Source of the DNA: SYIM01 sp039800325 | GTDB taxonomy: Bacteria > Pseudomonadota > Gammaproteobacteria > Burkholderiales > Burkholderiaceae_E | Direction: 5' to 3' | Assembly (NCBI GenBank): GCA_039800325.1 | Contig: JBDLQY010000230.1 | Location: 1-12,141, forward strand | Length of the DNA stretch: 12,141 nt | Shown here: positions 6,936 through 12,141 of the stretch, one piece after another | How the letters are laid out: every line of letters begins with the position of its first letter | How positions within the stretch are numbered: the stretch's first letter is position 1 | Program-made: the position numbers and the translations under genes | The notes under the pieces: model-generated | Told to the model about the DNA's origin: nothing | The model's input: only the letters and a program-made list of their open reading frames with translations | The model's database searches: none

Positions 6936-8300
6936 TCATTCAAGCAGCGGGCGTAGCGCCTGCAGTGTGCGTTCGGTCGCGCCGCGATGTCGCGATGCGA
7001 AGGTCCTTCCGCACTCAACCATGCGGCTACGCTTTGAATCATCACGCAGCACCTGTAGAGCCTGCGCGACGACACCCTCGGCGTCAGATACCTGAAGAAC
7101 AGCACCCGCATCCAGTGCATCGACGGTGACCTGAGCAAAATTAAACATATGCGGCCCCACCACCACCGGCGTTCCCACCGCACAGGCTTCGATCAGGTTC
7201 TGTCCACCCAGCGGCTGCAATGACCCGCCGATGATGGCGACGTCGGCCATCGCATAGTAGGCAAACATCTCACCCATCGAGTCGCCCAAGAGGACGTCCA
7301 CATCACCCATCTCTGGCAAATCAGCTGATACGCCCGCTGAGCGGCGCACCATCTGCAGACCGCGTTCGGTGACCAATGCCGCTACCTCGTCGAAGCGCTG
7401 GGGATGACGGGGCACCAGCACCAACAGGGGGGCGCAATCACGTGGCGCAGCCTGGCGCCAGGCATCAAGAATGAGCACCTCTTCACCCTCACGGGTACTC
7501 GCAGCCAGGACGATACCGCGTCGGGCTGGCATCACCTCACCCCGGACGGGTACCACCGCACCCCGGACTGAGACCCCTGCATCCTCTCGACGGACAGACT
7601 GCCCGGCATTCACCTGCTCGCGCCAGCCCCGCCCGCGCGCCACCAGCTCAGGGGGTGGGTCAATATCAAACTTCAGGTTGCCCAGCACCGGTACCCCCGA
7701 CAGACCCAGCTGCTCGAGCCGCTCTGCGTCGGGGCCTGTCTGCGCAAGCACCTGCGAAAGACCAGACATGGCGGGTACGATCAAGGATCGCCAGCGCAGG
7801 CCCTTACGCAGCGATTTTTCCGATAAACGTGCATTCACCAGCACCAGCGGTACATCGCAGCGACGCGCCACCGCTACGAGGTTGGGCCAGAGCTCAGTTT
7901 CCATCAGAAGACCCAGGGAAGGCTGATGAAGACGTAGAAAGCGCCGTATGGCTGACGGCGTGTCGTACGGCAACCAGCACTGACGAAGCCGGCCCTGAGC
8001 AATCAGATCCGCAAACACGGCCGCACCCGTCTCACGGCCTGTCGGGGTCATGTGTGTCAGGAGGATTGGGCGCTGCGGATAGCGATCGGCCAGAGCACGG
8101 ATGAGCGATTGCGAGGCTCTCGTCTCTCCGACTGACACTGCATGAATCCAGATAGCCCCAGGTGTTGTGGCTATGCCGACACCGAAACGCTCGCCCAGAT
8201 GATGCAGATAACCCGGCTGTCTACGCGCCCTCCAGACGAGCGAACACAGCACAAACGGCAGCGCGCAGTACCAGGCAAAGGAATAGAGCAGACGGGCCAC
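6936..8300 (-). CDS. waaA: 3-deoxy-D-manno-octulosonic acid (Kdo) transferase
   Basis: A 454-residue GT30 enzyme that transfers Kdo from CMP-Kdo to the lipid A precursor at the cytoplasmic face of the inner membrane. Residues 4-24 are the usual N-terminal membrane anchor. The active-site motif HAVSVGE ends in the expected catalytic Glu (E59). Other family blocks are LTHMTPTGRETG (81-92), LLMETELWPNL (131-141), NARLSEKSLR (156-165), ASTREGEE (267-274), VPRHPQRFDEV (296-306), and the long donor-site block around 337-386 (LLGDSMGEM, then GGSLQPLGGQNLIEA). The start is a GTG, fixed by alignment of the N-terminal pattern MARLLYSFAWYCALPF with the family. The protein is about 30 residues longer than E. 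coli WaaA (425), explained by a linker insertion at about 231-262. Whether it adds one or two Kdo residues is not readable from sequence. It is divergent from a glycosyltransferase operon that probably extends the same core. Confidence 0.95.
   Translation of the reverse strand: MARLLYSFAWYCALPFVLCSLVWRARRQPGYLHHLGERFGVGIATTPGAIWIHAVSVGETRASQSLIRALADRYPQRPILLTHMTPTGRETGAAVFADLIAQGRLRQCWLPYDTPSAIRRFLRLHQPSLGLLMETELWPNLVAVARRCDVPLVLVNARLSEKSLRKGLRWRSLIVPAMSGLSQVLAQTGPDAERLEQLGLSGVPVLGNLKFDIDPPPELVARGRGWREQVNAGQSVRREDAGVSVRGAVVPVRGEVMPARRGIVLAASTREGEEVLILDAWRQAAPRDCAPLLVLVPRHPQRFDEVAALVTERGLQMVRRSAGVSADLPEMGDVDVLLGDSMGEMFAYYAMADVAIIGGSLQPLGGQNLIEACAVGTPVVVGPHMFNFAQVTVDALDAGAVLQVSDAEGVVAQALQVLRDDSKRSRMVECGRTFASRHRGATERTLQALRPLLE
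7515..7574 (-). repeat. imperfect seven-residue tandem repeats inside WaaA
   Basis: WaaA residues 243-262 read as three imperfect heptads: VSVRGAV, VPVRGEV, MPARRG. On the + strand the 10-mer CACCCCGGAC occurs at 7538-7547 and again at 7559-7568, exactly 21 bp apart, so the heptads come from DNA duplication in frame. The segment lies in the linker between the two Rossmann-like domains, just before the conserved ASTREGEE block. Confidence 0.65.
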
Positions 8301-8306
8301 CGGGCG

Positions 8307-8315
8307 AGTATCGCA
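8307..8315 (-). promoter_or_regulatory. candidate extended -10 element for waaA
   Basis: On the - strand the sequence TGC-GATACT resembles an extended -10 box (4 of 6 matches to TATAAT plus the TG). Its expected start point falls at about 8300, which is the GTG start codon of waaA. A poor -35 (TTGCAG, revcomp of 8332-8337) is 19 bp away. This is suggestive only. Confidence 0.22.
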
Positions 8316-8340
8316 CGAGCACCAACGCCGCCTGCAAGGA

Positions 8341-8359
8341 CCGAGTGCTATTCTCTCGG
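8341..8359 (+). promoter_or_regulatory. candidate extended -10 within a small inverted repeat, before the LPS-core operon
   Basis: TGC-TATTCT (8346-8354) resembles an extended -10 element (4 of 6 matches plus the TG), about 45 bp before the ATG at 8399. It is flanked by perfect 5-bp inverted arms CCGAG (8341-8345) and CTCGG (8355-8359). No -35 box is visible at the right distance. It is the best promoter-like site for the + strand operon in the 98-bp divergent gap. Confidence 0.25.
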
Positions 8360-8398
8360 CGCTGCCACCGCGATTACGGTGTTCTCAGCCCGAACAAC

Positions 8399-9454
8399 AT
8401 GCCGCTGCATCCCGATCCCGACATCATCGTCTTCAACCTGAAGAAGCGTTACACCGGCGTTTCGGCGACGGTTAACGCCCTGGTGCCGCTGCAGATGCAG
8501 CAGTGGCGTCTCGGTTACTGCGGAACGACCATGTCTAATGGAATCGTTGGCATGACGCTTCGAGAGGCAATCGCCCTCTCACGGAAACCCGCGCCCGGGC
8601 GTACTTTCAGAATTTGGCATGTACGGCGCGATCCCGAGATGATGGCGAGCCTCTGGGCACGTGACGTACTCCGGCTGCCGATCAAGCTGGTCTTTACCTC
8701 TGCGGCCCAGCACCTGCACGGCTGGTTTCCACGCTGGCTGATTTCACGTATGGACGCGGTGATCTCCACCACGCCCAAAGCCGCCAGCTTTGTCCCCAAC
8801 ACGACTGCCGTTGTACACCACGGCATCGATCTCAGCCGCTTCAGTCCGCCCGCCGACAAACTCACGGCCTGGGCCGATAGCGGACTGCCGGGTCGCTACG
8901 GCGTCGGCGTCTTTGGGCGCGTAAGACCCGATAAGGGTACCGATGTGTTCGTCGATGCGCTGATTGAGGCCTTACCCAAGCTGCCTGATCTGACCGCCAT
9001 TATCGCGGGCCTGGCTCAGCCGAAATATCAAGCTTATGAAGCCAATCTGCGTGCACGCGTGAACGCAGCCGGGCTATCCGAGCGCATCGTATTTTTGGGT
9101 GAGGTACCTGCCGCAAAAGTAGCCGACTGGTATCGACGTTGCCTGGTCACCGTTGCATGCCCGCGCTATGAACCCTTCGGGTTAACGCCATTCGAAGCGG
9201 CTGCCTGCGGCTGCGCGCTCATCTGCTCACGCACCGGTGCCTTCGAAGACCTAGTGGTCCCCGGCGAACACGGCTGGCTGACCGACACTGGCGATGCCAG
9301 AGGCTTGGCGCGGGCCTTGTTGCGCATCATGGGCGACCCCAGACAGGCAGCCCGCATGGGTGAGGCTGCTCGGCACCGCGTCAGCACGCAATTTTCGCTG
9401 GACCGTGAGGCCGAGGGTATTGGGCGTGTTTATCGACAGCTTTTTGATGCCTGA
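8399..9454 (+). CDS. GT4-family glycosyltransferase, probable LPS core
   Basis: A 351-residue GT-B-fold retaining glycosyltransferase. The N-terminal acceptor domain (about 1-160) begins IIVFNLKKRYTGVSATV. The C-terminal domain carries the GT4 donor-site signature: FGRVRPDKGTDVFVDAL (172-188, with R174 and K179) and the E-x7-E motif YEPFGLTPFEAAACG (E258 and E266) that binds the nucleotide-sugar. The sequence ends with a typical GT4 helix (EGIGRVYRQLF). I chose the ATG at 8399 because the frame upstream, back to 8162, reads through the start of waaA in unrelated sequence. No clear Shine-Dalgarno precedes it. It is the first gene of a run divergent from waaA, so it probably adds a hexose or hexosamine to the Kdo/heptose core. 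The sugar and linkage cannot be told. Its TGA overlaps the next ATG by 8 bp. Confidence 0.88.
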   Translation: MPLHPDPDIIVFNLKKRYTGVSATVNALVPLQMQQWRLGYCGTTMSNGIVGMTLREAIALSRKPAPGRTFRIWHVRRDPEMMASLWARDVLRLPIKLVFTSAAQHLHGWFPRWLISRMDAVISTTPKAASFVPNTTAVVHHGIDLSRFSPPADKLTAWADSGLPGRYGVGVFGRVRPDKGTDVFVDALIEALPKLPDLTAIIAGLAQPKYQAYEANLRARVNAAGLSERIVFLGEVPAAKVADWYRRCLVTVACPRYEPFGLTPFEAAACGCALICSRTGAFEDLVVPGEHGWLTDTGDARGLARALLRIMGDPRQAARMGEAARHRVSTQFSLDREAEGIGRVYRQLFDA

Positions 9455-10346
9455 GCCACATCGTCCACCACTGGTCTCATCAAACACGATCGATTCGCTC
9501 GCGATCGTGACTGTGGTGATTGTCACCTACGAGAGTGCGCACTGCCTGGACGCACTGGCACCACTCGTACTTGCGTGTCCGCATGTCATCTTTGTCGATA
9601 ACGCAAGCGCAGACGGTAGCGCTGCGAAGGCCAAAGAGCGCTTCCGCCATGCACACGTCATTGCCCTAGAAAACAACATCGGGTTTGGCGCGGCCAATAA
9701 CCGCGCGCTCGACAGCGTTCTGACCCCGTACGCGTTCCTGCTGAATCCTGACTGCGAAATCAGCGTGGAGAGCCTCGCATTGATGCTCGAGGAGGCACAG
9801 CGCTTCCCCGACGCGGCTGTGTTGGCGCCTCAGTTGGTCAATCGATCAGGCGAGCCTGATCTAAGCTACCGATGGCCCAGCACCAAGTGGGCATCACGCG
9901 GACCAGTGGCCATCGCTCCGGCGTGCGTAGGTTTTGTCTGCGGAGCGGCCATGCTGTTCGTAATCGCAAACATGACTGGTGCAGCCCGCTTCGATGAGAA
10001 GTTTTTTCTTTACTACGAAGATGACGATCTCTGCCTCAGGTTGTTCGCGTTACAACGGTCAATCGTTTTGATTCCGCGAGTCACCGCAGTGCATCGATCG
10101 CGCGGTTCCGTCAAGGGGCGCTCACCGATGCGGTCTGAGTATCTGCGGGGGTATCATCACGCCCAATCAAAGCTTCGCTTCGCGGCCAAGCACGTCCATC
10201 AGCGCCATGCAGAACGCCTGTACCGTCGCACGTTATGCCTGGCGTTGATCAGCTGGCCCTTTCGATTACTCAGCTTTTCACCGAAAAGGCTGGCTCGCCT
10301 GACCGGGCGTATCGTCGGTCTTTTGCGTTGGAGGCCCGATGCTTGA
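9447..10346 (+). CDS. GT2-family glycosyltransferase, rhamnosyltransferase-like
   Basis: A 299-residue GT-A-fold enzyme. Visible family blocks are VTVVIVTYES (21-30), the nucleotide-binding FVDNASADGS (49-58), NNIGFGAANNRAL (76-88), the metal-binding LLNPDCEI (98-105, with D102), CGAAMLF (165-171), and the acidic acceptor block DEKFFLYYEDDDLCLRL (183-199). These match the WbbL/RfbF-type rhamnosyltransferase branch of GT2, although that branch also contains other sugar specificities. The ATG at 9447 overlaps the previous gene's stop (ATGCCTGA), giving translational coupling; an in-frame ATG at 9294 lies inside the upstream gene and adds no family sequence. The basic C-terminus, with a hydrophobic stretch near 262-276, may associate with the membrane. 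It probably adds a rhamnose or related sugar to LPS on the cytoplasmic face. Confidence 0.85.
   Translation: MPEPHRPPLVSSNTIDSLAIVTVVIVTYESAHCLDALAPLVLACPHVIFVDNASADGSAAKAKERFRHAHVIALENNIGFGAANNRALDSVLTPYAFLLNPDCEISVESLALMLEEAQRFPDAAVLAPQLVNRSGEPDLSYRWPSTKWASRGPVAIAPACVGFVCGAAMLFVIANMTGAARFDEKFFLYYEDDDLCLRLFALQRSIVLIPRVTAVHRSRGSVKGRSPMRSEYLRGYHHAQSKLRFAAKHVHQRHAERLYRRTLCLALISWPFRLLSFSPKRLARLTGRIVGLLRWRPDA
10330..10334 (+). promoter_or_regulatory. strong internal ribosome binding site for the WaaE-like gene
   Basis: GGAGG lies inside the last codons of the previous gene, 4 bases before the ATG at 10339. It fixes that start and supports coupled translation across the 8-bp overlap. Confidence 0.6.
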
Positions 10347-11136
10347 TCCCACTCCGCCCAAGCGCTACACCCTGAGCGTTGGAATTCTGGCTCTAAACGA
10401 GGCACCGCGCATCAAAGCCTGTGTCAGCAGCGCACTGTTCGCGGATCAGGTGCTGGTCATTGACTCAGGAAGCACAGACGGGACCCGTGACATCGCCCAG
10501 GCAGCGGGGGCGGAAGTACACATGTACGACCAATGGCAGGGCTTTGCCGAGCAGCGCAATCGACTGCTATCGCACGTCCGAGCCGACTTCATATTTTTTC
10601 TCGATGCTGATGAAGTCATCACGCCCGAGCTTCGCGACGAAATCCTGGCGCATGTTGCAACTGGACGGGCTATACGCGGCGAAATTCAATGGAACCAGGT
10701 CGCCTATGGGCGAGCCCTCACAGCAATGGTCTCTACCGGTGGAATCCAGCGTCTGTTTTTGCGCAGCAGCATCATTCGCTATGAGGGTGTCGTCCATGAA
10801 GGTGCGGTACTACATGACGCGAACACTCCTGTCGTAAGACTGCGCAACCGCATGCCCCACTACTCCCGGGAAACCGTCTATGACAGCCTTCAGAAGCTGG
10901 CGCAGTACGTACAACATGGCGCCGCTAAGCGATACGCAGCTGGAAAAACCGGAGGTCTGCTGCGCGGATTCGGCTCAGGGCTAGCGATTTTTATCAGGCT
11001 CTATTTCTTCCGGCGCGGCTTCCTCTGCGGCGCTGAAGGATTCCTTTTTTGCTTCATGATCGCCCTGGAATGTTTTTTTAGGTATGCCGCTCTAAAGTAT
11101 GATCGCGACCACCTCAGCGCACTGGCCAAACGTTAA
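10339..11136 (+). CDS. GT2-family glycosyltransferase, WaaE/LgtF-like (LPS core glucosyltransferase type)
   Basis: A 265-residue GT-A enzyme. Visible blocks are LSVGILALNEAPRI (12-25), VLVIDSGSTDGTRDIA (38-53), the WGFAEQRN-like segment QGFAEQRN (67-74), the metal-binding FFLDADEVITPEL (86-98), GGIQRLFLR (134-142), RYEGVVHEGA (147-156), HYSRETVYDSLQK (174-186), and a hydrophobic C-terminal part (about 212-252) likely to touch the membrane. This order is that of the WaaE/LgtF/KdtX group. Known members add beta-1,4-glucose to heptose I of the LPS inner core. The exact linkage here is inferred. The start is fixed by GGAGG at 10330-10334, and the gene overlaps its upstream neighbour by 8 bp (ATGCTTGA). 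The FkbM-type gene follows after 11 bp. Confidence 0.9.
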   Translation: MLDPTPPKRYTLSVGILALNEAPRIKACVSSALFADQVLVIDSGSTDGTRDIAQAAGAEVHMYDQWQGFAEQRNRLLSHVRADFIFFLDADEVITPELRDEILAHVATGRAIRGEIQWNQVAYGRALTAMVSTGGIQRLFLRSSIIRYEGVVHEGAVLHDANTPVVRLRNRMPHYSRETVYDSLQKLAQYVQHGAAKRYAAGKTGGLLRGFGSGLAIFIRLYFFRRGFLCGAEGFLFCFMIALECFFRYAALKYDRDHLSALAKR

Positions 11137-11147
11137 ATAGATATCCC

Positions 11148-11834
11148 ATGAAACTACTTCGCGTGCTTCGCATGATTCGTGATGGCAGTCTACGCATCCA
11201 CTTCAGCCAATATGGCGAAGACGTCATGCTGCACAAGCTGTTCGGCTCTAAGTTTGCTGACGGATTTTATATTGACGTCGGTGCTCACCACCCGTTTCGA
11301 CAATCAAACACGGCATACCTCTGGCTTTTGGGATGGAGGGGCGTCAACGTAGACGCCAGCAAGGCCGCTATTGATATCTTTCGCAGAGTACGGCGCGATG
11401 ATGTCAATCTCTGGTCTGCGGTCGTCGATGACGAAACCGCCGCCAGGCAATCGGAGATCGAACTGTTTTCTAATAAAGAAATTGATCTTGGCGCAACCTG
11501 TAAGCCTGATTTAGCAGAGCAAAGGGGTACTAAATTTTCGGTACGGGTTCCCTGCACATCGCTCACTAACATCATCAACACGTATGGGGAATTAAATTCT
11601 GGTGTCATCCACCTGTTAAATATCGATATCGAAGGCTTCGACGAGGCAGCCGTTGCCAGTATTCATAACTGGCGCTATAAGCCCCAGCTAATTCTTGTAG
11701 AAATCTATGAGAAAAACTTACGTCGGGTTTTTGAGGGCGAGACCTGTAAGCGTCTGGAGTCTGCTGGCTACATTCTCCTGCAGCGGGTTGGCCTGACATG
11801 TTTTTTCAAGCTGACCGAAAGCGTCAGCCAATAG
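11148..11834 (+). CDS. FkbM-family SAM-dependent methyltransferase
   Basis: A 228-residue cytoplasmic methyltransferase. It shows the FkbM (Methyltransf_21) layout: SQYGEDVML (20-28), the SAM motif FYIDVGAHHPFRQSNT (40-55), GWRGVNVDAS (62-71), a variable stretch around 95-135, and the late block LLNIDIEGFDEAAV (157-170), followed by LILVEIYEKN. FkbM relatives O-methylate small molecules or sugars, and many lie in LPS, capsule or O-antigen clusters. Methylation of a core or O-chain sugar is therefore the likely job, though the acceptor is unknown. The gene starts 11 bp after the WaaE-like gene and has only a weak ribosome site. Its base composition is visibly lower in GC than its neighbours: by hand count 11461-11520 is 23/60 GC and 11581-11640 is 25/60, against 40/60 at 8881-8940 in the GT4 gene. 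This suggests a separate origin. Confidence 0.85.
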   Translation: MKLLRVLRMIRDGSLRIHFSQYGEDVMLHKLFGSKFADGFYIDVGAHHPFRQSNTAYLWLLGWRGVNVDASKAAIDIFRRVRRDDVNLWSAVVDDETAARQSEIELFSNKEIDLGATCKPDLAEQRGTKFSVRVPCTSLTNIINTYGELNSGVIHLLNIDIEGFDEAAVASIHNWRYKPQLILVEIYEKNLRRVFEGETCKRLESAGYILLQRVGLTCFFKLTESVSQ

Positions 11835-11854
11835 CTTACTCGTGAGCCTGAACC

Positions 11855-12141
11855 ATGTCTGAACCCAGACGATTGTCTCGTGCCCTGTTTAAATTACTGT
11901 CCAAGCGGGTATTGCAGCATCCAGGGCGCCTATCCCATTTTCGTCCATCAATCATTCACGCACCAAGCTCTGATCAATCGGCTAACGATACGCTGATCAA
12001 GCTCTTAATTAACGCATGTCAAGTTGCCGCCTCAGAACTTATTGAAAACGCCAACCCAGCCTTACCCGACACACACCTGTTCAATGTTTTTCCTGGTGAG
12101 CGCTACAGACTATTAAATGGGCTTATTCGCACCCTGAATCC
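11855..12141 (+). CDS. probable SAM-dependent methyltransferase, N-terminal part (runs off window)
   Basis: The frame from ATG 11855 stays open to the window end, giving 95 residues with no stop. It begins MSEPRRLSRALFKLLSKRV, then a polar linker, then a helix LIKLLINACQVAASELIEN (about 50-68), and ends HLFNVFPGERYRLLNGLIRT followed by LNP. The closing FPGERYRLL...LNP segment resembles the region just before the SAM motif (usually VVEIGTFTG) in class I methyltransferases found near polysaccharide genes. That motif would come in the next few codons, outside the window, so the assignment is tentative. A GTGAG at 11842-11846 is a plausible ribosome site, and the gene begins 20 bp after the FkbM gene. 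GC is again low (28/60 at 12001-12060). It could instead be an unrelated protein with a chance match. Confidence 0.55.
   Translation, partial: MSEPRRLSRALFKLLSKRVLQHPGRLSHFRPSIIHAPSSDQSANDTLIKLLINACQVAASELIENANPALPDTHLFNVFPGERYRLLNGLIRTLN

Noticed and set aside
7471..8104. Open frames of about 150 residues on the + strand opposite waaA
   Set aside because: No family features; waaA on the other strand shows every expected motif.
8162..8398. Upstream extension of the GT4 gene to the ATG at 8162
   Set aside because: The extra 79 residues overlap the start of waaA, are low in hydrophobic content and have no GT4 features; the family N-terminus begins at 8399.

Overview
The window looks like a piece of a Gram-negative, moderately GC-rich betaproteobacterial chromosome, most likely Burkholderiales (Alcaligenaceae/Bordetella-like). 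This placement is inferred from the gene families (RND pump, TolC, WaaA, LPS-core glycosyltransferases) and from my recollection that a PCMT-family methyltransferase, tolC and waaA are neighbours in that family; no database was searched. The whole window concerns the cell envelope.

Left half (1-6798, all + strand): the 3' end of a TetR-type repressor gene, then a complete tripartite drug-efflux system: periplasmic adaptor (298-1473), RND inner-membrane transporter (1478-4603) and TolC-type outer-membrane channel (5338-6798). A PCMT-family SAM methyltransferase gene (4638-5303) sits between transporter and channel. Gaps of 51, 4, 34 and 34 bp suggest one transcription unit, perhaps controlled by the TetR protein. 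The methyltransferase lacks the usual isoaspartate-binding signature. The TolC protein has an unusually long N-terminal leader before its signal peptide.

Middle (6936-8300, - strand): waaA (kdtA), the Kdo transferase that attaches the first inner-core sugar to lipid A. It converges on tolC and diverges from the next operon. It carries an extra linker segment of about 30 residues built from imperfect seven-residue repeats.

Right half (8399-12141, + strand): an LPS-core/saccharide operon with a GT4 glycosyltransferase, a GT2 rhamnosyltransferase-like enzyme, a WaaE/LgtF-like GT2 glucosyltransferase, an FkbM-family methyltransferase and the 5' end of a probable second methyltransferase that runs off the window. 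The first three genes are joined by 8-bp ATG/TGA overlaps. Base composition drops clearly from about 11150 onward, so the methyltransferase end may be more recently acquired. Together waaA and this operon probably build and decorate the LPS inner/outer core.

No tRNA, rRNA, CRISPR array, insertion sequence or phage gene was seen. No stretch over 300 bp lacks a gene. I do not see a clearly new system. The best leads are the atypical methyltransferase inside the pump operon, the repeat-built insertion in WaaA, and the paired methyltransferases with shifted composition at the right edge.
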